A stretch of 64,000 nucleotides of DNA from Entomoplasma freundtii. Its GTDB lineage: Bacteria; Bacillota_I; Bacilli_A; Mycoplasmatales; Mycoplasmataceae. This document shows positions 21,128-35,335 of the stretch, piece by piece. Under the pieces are notes generated by a model, which was given only the letters and a program-made list of their open reading frames with translations, searched no databases and was not told where the DNA came from. Numbering within the stretch: position 1 is the stretch's first letter; each line of letters opens with the position of its first letter. The stretch is taken from assembly GCF_002804205.1 (NCBI RefSeq), contig NZ_CP024962.1, positions 744,001 to 808,000 of the forward strand, given 5' to 3'. A program made the translations under genes and the position numbers.

Positions 21128-22277
21128 AATCCTCCTGCTTTTTATTTTTACTATTGGTGATGAATCACTCATAAACTTGCGGCACAAAATATAGGCTTCC
21201 ACAAATAATAATCTCACGCTCACTTTGGTTATGAACTAATAAAAACTCTTTCCAATCAACTATTTGGTGGCTGTTGGTTTGGTTGACTAAATTGATATCT
21301 CATGCTTTTAAATGGTCAAAACTAGTAAGAAAAACGTTTTCTTTATGGAAGGTTTTTTCTAAAAGGTTTACGATTTGTTCATATTCTTTTTCGGCACTAG
21401 CAGCATAGAGGATGAGAGGGTTATGCATGGTTTTTTCAATAGTTTTAATAAGTTGACTAATTCCATTCGGATTATGGGCACCATCTAAAACTCAAAGTGG
21501 TTTTCTTTGCAAAATAGTAAATCTGCCTTTTGGTCATTGAAAAGTTAGCGAATCACTATTGGCGCAACCCAATCACTCTAAGGCACATAAGATTAAACCC
21601 TTATTGGCTTTTTGGTAATGAACTTGGTCATCTCTTTCTGAGGCTCAAATCAATTTTAAATTATTTTTTCGGACCATTTTTTCAATCAAATCTGACCGAT
21701 TACGATTATCAGCACTTGCTATAATTGTGGTCCCTGAATAAGCAATGCCAATTTTTTGAACCATGATTTCTTCGATTGTGGATCCAAGCACATTGAGGTG
21801 ATCATAATCAACAGCTGTTAATAAAACTAGTTGTTGATTGGTCATCACTTTGGTAGCATCTTTTAGGCCACCAATTCCGGCTTCAATTACAGCAATGTCA
21901 ACTTTTTTATGGGCAAAATAACGAATCATAATTAGAGTTCAGATTTCAAAAAAAGTAAGGTTATATTTATCAATCAAAGGTTTGCTAGAATTAATTAAAT
22001 TTGTTAGTTCCTCATCATCAATAAAGTCACCATTGATTTGAATTCTTTCATTGTGATACAAAAAAGCAGGGGATATAAAAAGCCCTACCCGTTTATATTT
22101 TTGTTCAAGTCCCTTTGCTAAACCAGAAGCAACCGAGCCTTTACCGTTAGTTCCAACAACATTAATTGTCGGAATTGTTAATTGCGGATTGCCAAGGTCA
22201 TTTAAAGCTTTGGCTAAGTTATATTCTTTAGCAAAACGACGATTAATCGGAATAAGTTCTTTTGATACTTTATACAT
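21108..22277 (-). CDS. folC: Folylpolyglutamate synthase
   Basis: Adds glutamate to imported folates and traps them in the cell, 389 aa. ATP-binding [14 protein letters not shown] is near residue 40, DYDHLNVLG (the FolC/Mur-ligase metal region) near 160, and the second-domain motif LDGAHNP near 270. Two TGA Trp codons interrupt it under the standard code. AAAGGA sits 8 nt before the ATG; the start overlaps the uvrA stop by 8 bp. Dihydrofolate synthase activity is less likely in a bacterium that imports folate. Confidence 0.92.
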
Positions 22278-25110
22278 GTAAATAGTCCTTTAAATAAGCC
22301 CCTGTAACAGATTTGGGGTTTGTAACAATTTGTTCGGGGGTACCAGTGGCAATTACTTGTCCTCCACCCGATCCACCTTCTGGGCCAAGGTCAACAATAT
22401 AATCAGAAACTTTAATGAAGTCTAGATTATGTTCAATAGCGATGACGGTATTGCCTAAATCAACTAATCGATTTAAAACATCGACCAGTCTTTTTACATC
22501 ATCTAAATGGAGTCCGGTTGTTGGCTCATCTAATAAAAAGATAGTTTTACCGGTTGCTTTTTTTAAGAGGTAAGTCGACAATTTAACTCTCTGAGCTTCC
22601 CCGCCAGAAAGGGTAGTGGCCGACTGACCTAAACGAATATATCCTAAACCAACATCATACATCGCTTGAAGTTTAGTTTTAATTTGCGGAACGTTTTCAA
22701 AAAATTTGAGTGCTTCTTCCACGGTCATTTTTAAAATATCGTTGATAGTTTTACCCTTATATTTAACTTGAAGAGTTTCTTCATTATAACGTTTTCCTTC
22801 ACAAGTTTCACATTGAACTTCGACGTTGGGCATAAACTGCATCGAAATAGTAATCATTCCATCACCTTGGCAATTTTCACAACGACCACCGGGAACATTA
22901 AAAGAGAAACGGCCCTTTTTATAACCCCTAATTTTGGCCTCAGGCGAAGCGGCAAACAAATCCCGAATATCATCAAAAACACCAGTATAGGTCGCAGGAT
23001 TTGACCGTGGTGTTTTCCCAATCGGTTCTTGAGAAATATAAACCACTTTGTCAACATTTTCCAAGCCCTTAAGTTGTTTATATTTCCCAGCAACGATTAC
23101 TTCTCGCGAAAGACTTTTTTGGAGTCCTTTATAGATTACATCTTCTAAGAGCGTTGATTTTCCAGAACCAGACACTCCGGTGATTGAAACAAATTTGTTG
23201 AGTGGAATTGTGACATCAATATTTTTGAGGTTGTTTTCGTGAGCTCCGATAATTTCAATTTTTTTGCCATTCCCCCCACGACGTTTTTTAGGGATTGGGA
23301 TACTTTCTTTTTTCGTTAGGTAACGGCCTGTTAACGAATTTTGATCTTTGATAATTTCTTCGTAAGGACCACTGAAAATGACTTTACCACCATGTTCTCC
23401 AGCACCAGGACCAATATCAACAATTCAATCAGAAGCCCGCATTGTATCTTCATCATGTTCCACCACAATTAACGTATTGCCTAAATCACGAAGATGTTTC
23501 AACGTAGCTAATAATTTATCATTGTCACGTTGATGTAAACCAATTGAGGGTTCATCTAAGACATACAAAATTCCTGAAAGTTGCGACCCGATTTGTTTTG
23601 CTAAGCGAATTCGTTGAGCCTCTCCGCCAGAAAGAGTAGTTGCCGTACGGGAAAGGTTTAGATAACCCAAACCAACTTCGTTTAAAAAACTTAAGCGTGT
23701 CGTAATTTCTTTTAACACTAAAGCAGCGATTTTTTCCTCTTGAGGCGTTAACGATAACTTTAGAATAAAGTCTAAAGCCTCATTAATTGGCATTTCGGTA
23801 AAATCTCAAATTGATTTTTTGCCAACTTTAATAGCGAGCGCAGTTTTATTTAATCGTGATCCTTGACAAACCATGCATGTTTTTGAAGCCATAAACTTAG
23901 CATAGTGATGACGAGCGTCATCACTATTAGTTTCAAAATAACGCCGGTTAATTAATGAGGCTACCCCTTCAATAAAATCGAAACTTTCGTAACGGCGGCT
24001 ATTAGCAGAAACCAGTTTCATTTCAATTGGCTCTTCGCTACCTCACAAAATCACCTTTTGTTGTTTGGCCGTAAGCTGGTTAATTGGAAGATTCAAGTCA
24101 ACATAATAATAATCACAAAGTGTACGAAAACGTTGTCATTCCATATTATCAGACCCAACAACATTTTTGAAATAGGGTATTCCACCTTGGTTAATACTTA
24201 ATTTATCATCAGGAATAATGAGGCTAGGGTCCGCTTCAAGTTTAATGCCTAAACCATTACATTCTACGCAAGCTCCCAAAGGGGCATTAAACGAGAATAA
24301 TCGTGGTTCCAGTTCTGGAATTGTAAATCCACAAACCTGGCAGGCATAGGCCGTCGAAAAGACTTCATCTTTCTTATTGGGTGATTGCGGGTAATGAATC
24401 TTAATTAAGCCATTTGAATACTTTAGACCAACTTCAACGGCCGAATTTATTCGGGAACGAATTTCTGGGTCGTTTTGATAAATAATACGGTCGACCAAAA
24501 TATCAATATTATGACGTTGGTTTTTATCTAATTCAATCGGATCGCTGAGAAGGTGGATTTTTCCATCAACTTGCACTCGAATGAAACCTTCACTATTTAA
24601 TTTTTCAAAAAGATCACGAAAACTTCCTTTTTTATCTCGAGCCACGGGAGCCAAGATATAAAGATGTTCATTTGGTTTACTATTTTTTTCGATATTATTA
24701 GCAATCTCTTTTAATGAAGCCGGTTTAATCTTACCGTGTCCATTAATGCAATAGGGCGTGCCAATTCTGGCATAAAGTAGACGCAAATAGTCATAGATTT
24801 CTGTCACGGTGCCTACTGTCGAACGAGGGTTATGTGAAGTGGTTTTTTGGTCAATTGAAATGGCTGGTGAAAGTCCTTCAATTGTATCAACATCCGGCTT
24901 ATCAGTGCCACCTAAAAATTGACGTGCATAAGAAGAAAGTGATTCAACATAACGACGTCGTCCTTCAGCGTAAATTGTATTAAAGGCCAAAGATGATTTT
25001 CCTGACCCCGATAGTCCCGTGAAAACAATTAGTTTATTTTTTGGCAATTCTAAATCGATATTTTGGAGGTTATTTTCTCGAGCACCCTTGATAATCAATT
25101 TGTCGTTCAT
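22270..25110 (-). CDS. uvrA: Excinuclease ABC subunit A
   Basis: Damage sensor of nucleotide excision repair, 946 aa. It has two ABC ATPase modules: [12 protein letters not shown] at about 32 and [12 protein letters not shown] at about 645. Zinc-finger cysteines are visible ([19 protein letters not shown]... CVEC, and CENCQGDG... CETC). LSGGEAQRI and LSGGEAQRV are the signatures. Four TGA-separated pieces form one frame, not a frameshifted gene. It is 14 bp after uvrB. Confidence 0.97.
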
Positions 25111-25124
25111 GTGAATTGCCTCCT

Positions 25125-27122
25125 TTAGCTAATTTTTTCTGCTTCCAATTCTAAAATTGAATCTCGGAGTGTGGCAGCTGTTTCAAAGTCCATATCTTTA
25201 GCTGCCCTTAACATTTGAGCTCGTAAATCATCAATTACTTTTTGAGTGGCTTTCTTCTTATCATCTTTACCTTTAATTTTGCGTAAACGTTTTAGGTTTG
25301 TGAGCGCTTTTTCGGTTAATAAGGTATCACTTAAAGCCTTAGTAATTGTCTTTGGAACAATCCCATGTTTTTCGTTATAAGAAATTTGGATTTTACGACG
25401 ACGTTCGGTTTCGGCCATCGCCTCCTTCATTGCTTGTGTCATTGTATCAGCATAGAAAATAACATGCCCATTGGCATTTCGAGCAGCACGACCCGCTGTC
25501 TGGATTAACGAACGTGTGTCACGAAGGAAACCAGGTTTATCAGCATCTAAAACAGCCACTAAACTTACTTCTGGTAAATCTAAACCTTCACGAATTAAGT
25601 TAACCCCAACAACCACATCGTAGACCCCTTTACGGAGTTCATTCAAAATTTCGCTACGTTCTAAAGTCTTTAGTTCGTTATGAAGGTAAGCAACTTTAAT
25701 CCCACGTTCTTGAAGGTAAGCGGTTAAATCCTCGCTCATTCTAATTGTTAATGTAGTTACGAATGTACGCTCATTATTGGCCTTACGAAGATTGATTTCA
25801 CGAATTAAATCTTCGATTTGGTTTTCACTTGGACGAATTTCAATTTCTGGGTCCAAAAGACCAGTGGGACGAATAACTTGTTGGACAACTTGCTGATTCA
25901 CCAAATCCATTTCTAATGGTCCAGGAGTGGCCGAAGTATAAATGGTTTGGTTTTGGAGTTTAGCAAACTCATCATAACTTAGGGGACGATTATCAATGGC
26001 GCTTGGGAGACGGAAGCCATAATCTACTAGGGTAGTTTTACGTGAACGGTCAGTATTGAACATTCCCCTAATTTGTGGCAAGGTCATGTGCGATTCATCA
26101 ATAATCATTAAATAATCCTTTTGGAAGTAATCTAGGAGAGTATAAGGTCGCTCACCGGGTTTGCGGAATTCTAAGTGACTAGAATAATTTTCAATCCCCC
26201 CACAAACACCAAACTCTTCTAAAGCTTCTAAGTCATAATTAGTTCGTTGTTTCAAGCGTTGAGCCTCTAACAAAAGACCTTTCTTTTCAAAGTGACGTAG
26301 ACGGTCATCAAGCTCAGAGCGAATATTTGTACAAGCTACCTTTAAACGATTTTCGGGTGTGATATAGCCTTGGGCTGGAAAAATCGTGACAGTACGCGTT
26401 TTATCCAAAACGGCACCAGTCACCGCATCGATGACATCAATCATTTCAATTTCTTGATCAAACATCGAGATACGGAACATAATGTTAGCTGTTCACCCAG
26501 GAACAACTTTGATGGCATCACCCTTAACACTAAAAGTTCCTGGAGCATTTTCGACATCGTTACGAAGATAACCAGTTCTCACAAGGAAGGTTAATAAATC
26601 TCTTTTTGCTAATTTTTGACCGACATTCAATTCAAAAAAAGCTTTGGAATAATCGCTTGGGTTTTGAATGGCGTATATCGAGGCTACCGAAGCAACTACA
26701 ATGGTGTCTTGACGAGTGATTAAGGCATTCATGGCACTTAAACGCATCATGTCAAGTTCCATATTTTGACGAGAATCTTTATCAATATAAAGGTCCTTTG
26801 AAGGTACATAGGCTTCTGGACGATAGTAGTCGAAGTTTGAAACAAAATATTCGACACGGTTGTTAGGGAAAAAATCCTTAAGCTCGTAGTAAAGTTGCAT
26901 CGCCAATGTTTTGTTATGAGCTAAAACTAAGGTTTGCTTGCCGACCTGTTGAATAACATTAGCCATCGTGAAGGTTTTCCCGGTTCCAGTGGCTCCCATT
27001 AAAACCTGACTCTTTTCACCCTTTTTAACTCCAGCAACCAGTGACTTAATTGCTTCTGGTTGATCACCAGAAGGTTGGTAATTAGATACTAAATCATACT
27101 TATGGTTTGTTTTGATTTTCAT
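25125..27122 (-). CDS. uvrB: Excinuclease ABC subunit B
   Basis: Helicase-like DNA-damage verifier, 665 aa. Walker A GATGTGKTFT, the beta-hairpin region YYRPEAYVP, helicase motif VVGVNLIREGLDLPEVSLV, and a C-terminal UVR domain (MDFETAATLRD) that contacts UvrC. I chose ATG 27122 (MKIKTNHKYDLVS) because AGGGGGG lies just upstream. UvrC is not in the window. One TGA Trp at 26493-26495. Confidence 0.97.
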
Positions 27123-27139
27123 AAACCCCCCTAAAAGCA

Positions 27140-27170
27140 AAAAAATAGAGAATTCTCTCTATATTTTTTT
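27140..27170 (-). terminator. Terminator after secA
   Basis: Minus-strand stem ATAGAG, loop, CTCTAT followed by a run of T, in the secA-uvrB gap. It overlaps the last codon of secA. Confidence 0.65.
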
Positions 27171-30153
27171 ATCCAATTCTAGTGCGTTTAACTGGTGTCC
27201 CCTCACTTGGTGTCATATCCATCTCCGCATCCTGGCCACGACGAATTTTTCTTGGTTTTTCGCCAGTTTCCATCTCTGTTTCTATTATATACTCGTCACT
27301 TTCATTACTTTTTGACGAAGGGCTTTTATTATTTTCTTTATGGGTTTTAGGCTCATTATGAATGGTTTTGAGAAGCGAAAGCTCCTCAGCGAGCTTAATT
27401 AGCACCTGACGCGCCAACTCTACTTGTTGTACCATTTCGGGTTCGGGTTGCGGAAAATCAGCTTTAATTCGTTCATAACCATGGTTGATATCATCTAAAG
27501 TCATCTCATCAACGTTAGTAATACCGAAGACTTTCGCCATCGCTTTGATTTCTTTAGTGCCTAGTTCAATCGTTTCACCTTGGTTTGGCGAAGTTTCTTG
27601 ATGGTTGGTTTGCTTTTGGCGACGTTCCAACTCGTAAACTAGTCCATCTAGAACATCAAATTGACGTTGAAGTTGACGAAGTTTATCGGGATTATCTTTG
27701 TTTTGGGTTTTTAAATAAGCAAAGTGTTGTTTTAATTTTTCGTGTTGGAGATCAAACTTTGTTAAACCGACTTCGCTTAGAATTTCCATAATATCCTTAT
27801 CGGTAATCGTGATTGTTTTGGGTTTTTCTTGCGCTTCTACGTTACGGATGACAATTTGTGAAAGTTTGGCTACGACATCTTTAGCAATATTTACCTTAGT
27901 TTTATTGAAGAGGGTAGTGGCTTGTTCCACATATTCAGCTAAAGGATTGTTTTGGGCATATTGTTGTAGATAAATTCCAGAACGTAATTTTGAAGCAACA
28001 TCAATATGTTTTGTTCAATAGCGGTCAAAGTTTTCCAAAATTGTTTGACGTTCCATTTTTAAAACGACATCTTCAGGCACATCCATAATTCTTGCTTCAT
28101 AAAAAATCATCATTTGGTCAGCAATTTCTTGCGCTAAAATCATGTTTTCTTTACCTTCAAAGTCAGTTGGTTTGAAAGTTCCGCGAGGGACTAAAATTCC
28201 ATCTAAAGCTTTTAGAAGGTCTTTAGTTTTAATTGATTGTTCGCCACGAACAAGTGAGGAATTGTCTACAATTAGTTCAAAAGCAGTTGTTAATTGGAAT
28301 TTTTTGATAACTACCTTTAAATTTTGAGCAAACAAAATAGCATCCCGTTGGGCATACATGGCTTCACGTTGCTGTGCAAGAATATTATCGTAATCCAAAA
28401 CATCTTTCCGTTGGTCAAAATTTAAACCCTCAAGTTTTTTTTGTGCATTGGTTACCGAGCGTGTTAATAAACGTGATTTGATATGGTCGTCACCTAACTT
28501 CAAGAAATTCTTTCTCATTTTAGGTGAAGTAAAGCGGACCATCATTTCATCTTCCATTGAAATGAAGAAACGTGAACGCCCAGGATCACCTTGACGACCA
28601 CTACGACCACGTAATTGGTTATCAATACGTCGCGCTTCATTCCGTTCCACTCCAAAAACTACTAAACCATTTAAATCACGAACTTCTTGACTTAATTTAA
28701 TATCAGTACCACGACCGGCCATATTAGTTGAAAGCGTAATCGCTCCCTTTTGGCCAGCCTTCGCCACAATATCAGCTTCGCGAGCATGGTTTTTGGCATT
28801 AATCATTTCAAAATGAAGTTTAGCTTTAGTCAAATAATGAGCAATTTGCTCTGACGACTCAACAGAAGTGGTTCCAATCAAAATCGGGTTACCGGCCTCA
28901 TGAACCAAACGCACTTCCTCAATCAAACGTTTTAAGGCCGCGTTTTTGGTTCCGAAAACAAAATCCGTTTCATCTTTACGAATTACCGGTTTATTTGTTG
29001 GAGTCACCACGACACGGGTATTATAGATTTTGATGAACTCTTCTTCTTCGGTTTTGGCAGTTCCAGTCATTCCTGCTAGTTTAGCATATAAACGGTAAAA
29101 GTTTTGGTAGGTGATAGTTGCTAGAGTCATAGTCTCTTCTTCAACCTTGACCCCCTCTTTAGCTTGCAAAGCTTGTTGAAGCCCATCAGAATAAGAACGC
29201 CCGTCCATGATACGCCCAGTAAACTGATCGATTAAAACAATTTCATTATCTTTAACAGTATACTCTATACCTTCTTTAAAGGTAAAATTGGCTTTAAGAG
29301 CGTTCATAATTAAATGGAAAATTTCTGTATTGTTAATATCAAAAAGATTATCTAAAGAAAAGAAATCCTTGGCCTTTTGCATCCCTGATTCATTTAAGAA
29401 AACTTGTTTAGATTCTAAATCAATTTCCACATCGTCGGGCTTTTTCAAAGTCTTCACAAATGCGTCAGCCAACATATACATATTGACGCGAGTAGTTGAA
29501 CCTCCAGAAATAATCAAGGGGGTTCTTGCTTCATCAATCAAAATTGAGTCAGCCTCATCAATAATGGCATAATTTAATTCGCGTTGAACTTTACCTTTGG
29601 GGTCTTGGACCATGTTGTCTCGTAAATAATCAAACCCAATTTCAGCATTAGTGGTATAAGTTACATCTTGGGCATAAGCAAAACGTTTACCTTGTTTTGA
29701 AAGTCTACTTTTGTTTAAACCCACAGTGATACCTAGTAAATCAAATACTTGACCATTAATTTCACTATCTCGTTGTGATAGGTATTCATTAACCGTGACA
29801 ATATGAACACCTTTTCCAGTCAAAGCGTTAAGATAGGCGGGAAAAATTCCAACCAGGGTTTTTCCTTCCCCAGTCCGCATTTCGGCAATATCACCAGCAT
29901 TAAGAATTATGGCACCAATTAATTGCACTCGGTAAGCCTTTAAACCAAGACGACGAAAAGCCGCTTCTCGCGTTAACGCGTAAGCTTCAACCAATAAATC
30001 TTCAACAGTTTCACCCTTCTCAATTCGACGCTTGAATTCAGTTGTTTTAACAACAAAATCTTCATCTTTTAATTGTTGCATGTCGCTATCAAGGGAAATG
30101 ATTTGATCCGCAATTTTGCCATATTTTTTGATTAATCTTGAATCGCTTGCCAT
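27169..30153 (-). CDS. secA: Preprotein translocase ATPase SecA with non-zinc C-terminal extension
   Basis: Motor of Sec-dependent export, 994 aa. Walker A GEGKT at residues 95-99, Walker B IIDEADSILIDEARTPLI, helicase motif NMAGRGTDIKL and LRGRSGRQGDPG. A TGA Trp at 28015 joins the long N-terminal part to a tail; after about residue 820 comes a charged helical region ending PSEGTPVKRTRIG. The usual C-terminal zinc motif (CxCx8CH) is absent, as in several Mollicutes. AGAAAGG precedes the ATG. Confidence 0.97.
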
Positions 30154-30180
30154 AATAACCTTTCTTAAACTTTAGTCTTT

Positions 30181-30189
30181 ATTTTACCA
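30181..30189 (-). promoter_or_regulatory. Extended -10 element upstream of secA
   Basis: Minus-strand TGGTAAAAT, 27 nt ahead of the secA ATG, with TTATTA about 18 nt further up. It matches the TGnTANAAT pattern at other promoters in the window. Confidence 0.5.
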
Positions 30190-30369
30190 TAAATGCCCCT
30201 TTTCTAATAATCTTAAAAGTGGGAATTTCTTCACGCTTAAAATGATTAAAACTCTTTTATTTTGGTTAAATAAAGGTGAAATGGAAGGAGAAAAATATTC
30301 ATCATAGATGATATGTAGTAAATCATTTACCAAACATTTTCAAAACCAAAAATGCAATAAGGAGAAAGA

Positions 30370-31563
30370 ATGATTATTACTTTACTAAGTGACTCTATAG
30401 TGGTTAAAAGTTTAGTAAAAACTTTATCGAATACACTCTTTTGAGGCACAATAATTGTTGCTTGCTTTACTATTTTGATTGGTTTTCTTTTCCAACGCAA
30501 AAAATGACTTGGAGAAGGATGAGAAAAGCCATTGGTCAAAATCATCCTTTGGGTTGGTTTACCGGCTTTAATTATCAAGAATTTTATGATTGATTTAAAT
30601 ATCGATGAATTTAAAAATATGGTCTCGTTATTTATTTTAGGTATCTTATTTTATGCTTTACTATTTTTTGGCAGTCGTCTTTTCTTTTTAAAACAAGATC
30701 GTAATTCCCAAGATGCTTATTCAATGGCCATTGCCTTTCCTTCAACTATCTATTTCGGCTTGCCGATGGCTCGAGCCTTAGCTGAAGGTAACTTCCAGTT
30801 AACGGAAGTTGACCAAGCGCAAAATATGTTCAATGTTGGTTATTGAATTTTTATGTGTTCATTTGCAGTTTTTGTCTTCCAACGCAATAATGCTGAAAAA
30901 CCGAGAGTGTCGCTAGTTGGACATGGTACTTGGCATCCCTTTAAAAACTTTAATATCAAAAAACTAAGGATACTCTTTGCCAACCCTATTATCATTGCTT
31001 TATTTGTCGGTTTTTTTCTCTGAATCATGCAGTTAATCCCAGGGATTAAAATTATTCATGTAACGGACAATGGATGAAACACTATTAGTCCTGGTTATTA
31101 CTCTATTACTCGTCTTGATGCCTTAATTCCCGGTTTCAGTCAAGCGACTACTATTCTCGGCGCTTTACCTACCCCAATTGCTTGATTGGCCGTTGGGGCT
31201 ATTATCGGGAAAAACAATTTGCGCGAAACTTTTTCAAAAGGTGAAGTATGGTATGCCTCATTTTTGAAAATGCTTGTTGTGCCGGCTCTAATTACAGGTT
31301 TACTAGCAGCAGTTGCTGCCATTGGCTGAAAAACGGGTCTCTATTCAGTAAGCAATATTTCCTTATTAACTGCTATTTTAATGATTGCTTCACCAGCTGC
31401 TAGTACAATTGCTAGTTATGCCATTACTTATAACAAGGGCGCCACGACTTGCTCGCAGATTTGCACCCAAACGACCCTCCTGGCGATTGTTACAATGCCA
31501 TTTTGGGCAGTAATTGCCTCCGTTTTAGGCGAAGCAAAAATTTTTACTCAAATTCCTGTATAA
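30370..31563 (+). CDS. AEC-family transporter (malate/auxin-efflux-carrier type permease)
   Basis: Secondary transporter, 397 aa, about ten membrane helices in two five-helix halves, as in the AEC family whose bacterial members move malate and other organic acids. Recognisable parts are WVGLPALIIKNF early, SIAFPSTIYFGLPMARAL-like MAIAFPSTIYFGLPMARA near residue 120, LGALPTPIAWLAVGAIIG and the C-terminal MIASPAASTIASYAITYNKG. AAGGAGAAAGA precedes the ATG. Substrate unknown. It is one of few plus-strand genes, divergent from secA. Confidence 0.85.
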
Positions 31564-31648
31564 ACCCTTCGATTTCGTTAGGTTCCAAAGATAAAAATTT
31601 ATCCTTACTTTCTAAAAGTGCCGTAAAACCAAGGTTTGGGGGAAATTA

Positions 31649-32668
31649 ATGTTAAAATTAAACGGTAAGGATTATAAAAAGATGACAAAAGATGAACCAA
31701 AGACCATCCTCATTATTGATGGCTACCATCTATTGCATAAAGGCTTTTATGGTTCATTAAAACGTAAAAATGTCGCTGTTAATCGGGAAGGAACCCCCAT
31801 TAATGCAATCTATACTTTTATTGCCAAAATAAATCACTTTGTTGATTTAAACTTTTATCATACTATCATCGTCACATTTGATGTCGGTGATACTTGTTGA
31901 AGGCGCAATCTTTATCCAGAATATAAAGCAAAACGTAAAGAAACTCCACCAGAGTTAATTCCACAAATGCAAATCATTCGCGAGTTCTTAACGAGTGCAA
32001 ATATTCCGTGATATGAAAAAGAAAGTTTTGAAGGTGATGACGTTATTGGAACAATTTCGGAAATTGCAACCGAAATCGGATACAAGGTCCATATTCTTTC
32101 AAATGATAAGGACATTTTCCAACTTGTCGATGATCAAACACAAGTGATTGTCGAAGCTAGCAAAAAGGAAAAACCCCAATATGTTACCTCACCCGATGTG
32201 GTTGAAAGAGTCGGTTGCTTGCCAATCCAAGTACCGGATCTTAAAAGTTTAATGGGAGACTCCTCAGATAACATCAAGGGAGTCAAAAGTCTCCATTACA
32301 ATACGGTTTTACGACTTTTAAAGAAATATGAAAACATCGAAGCCATTTATGAGCACATAGATGAAATTCCGAGCAATGTTGCTCAAAAACTAATGATGCA
32401 TCGCGAACAAATTTTACTGAATAAGCGAATTGCCACAATTCAAAGAGACTTAAGTTTAGGTCGCATTAATTTTCAAAGGTTAGTAATCAATTGATATGGT
32501 TATTTAAACTTCTTGAAAAAACAAAAGATGTGGGCTTTTACAGCCAATCCGCTAAAACATATTCATGAAATTGAAGAACGCAAGAAAAATTTTGTGCAAA
32601 AGAAACGCGATAAAATTATTAACAAAACACCATTAGTTGCGACAACAACATTGAAACGAAAACACTAA
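31649..32668 (+). CDS. Stand-alone 5'-3' exonuclease (Pol I N-domain/FEN type)
   Basis: 339 aa. Removes RNA primers and flaps; in Mollicutes with no 5' nuclease on Pol I this separate protein does the job. Metal-binding acidic motifs are visible: LIIDGYHLLHKGF, FEGDDVIGT, ILSNDKDIFQLV and MGDSSDNIKG. GGGGGAAATTA lies before the ATG. The C-terminus is basic (VQKKRDKIINKT... LKRKH), suited to DNA binding. It follows the AEC gene by 85 bp and ends in a bidirectional terminator shared with the atp operon. Confidence 0.93.
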
Positions 32669-32695
32669 AAAACTCACTCCTAGAGTGAGTTTTTT
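32667..32695. terminator. Bidirectional terminator between the exonuclease gene and atpC
   Basis: Perfect 13-bp stem AAAAAACTCACTC / GAGTGAGTTTTTT with a CTA loop. It serves the convergent exonuclease and ATP synthase transcripts and overlaps the exonuclease stop codon. Confidence 0.85.
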
Positions 32696-32700
32696 AGTGT

Positions 32701-33000
32701 TTAACTTAAATGATGAGGCGTTTCCAAACGTTGTTTATTAGCATCTACAAGGTAAAGACGTTCGGTGATAATGGTGCAAAGTTCACCATCGGTTTCCATA
32801 ATCCCACGGTGCACATGTACATAAGTTGTCACATCTTTCTCGCGGAAAGTAACAACCCCAATTTTTAAAGCCGTTACGATAGGAATTGAATGTTCGAGAA
32901 TCCCCATATCACCGTCAATACTTTGGATGTTGACAATATCAACTACCTTATCGTTAATGAAACGTCCGTTAGGAGTGACAATTCGCAGTTTTAAGCCCAT
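32701..33000 (-). CDS. atpC: ATP synthase epsilon subunit (short form)
   Basis: Rotor-stalk subunit of F1, 99 aa. The N-terminal beta-sandwich is present (LKLRIVTPNGRFINDKVVDI and GDMGILEHSIPIVTAL). It stops at LETPHHLS, so the C-terminal helical hairpin that inhibits ATP hydrolysis in longer forms (about 130-140 aa) is missing. The stop is a clear TAA next to a terminator, so this is not a UGA artefact. Confidence 0.94.
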   Translation of the reverse strand: MGLKLRIVTPNGRFINDKVVDIVNIQSIDGDMGILEHSIPIVTALKIGVVTFREKDVTTYVHVHRGIMETDGELCTIITERLYLVDANKQRLETPHHLS

Positions 33001-33017
33001 GTCTCTCTAGCCTCCAT

Positions 33018-35332
<2,315 letters not shown>

Positions 35333-35335
35333 TAG

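Noticed and set aside
22270-25110. uvrA apparently broken into four pieces
   Set aside because: All pieces are in one frame and joined by TGA Trp codons; it is intact.
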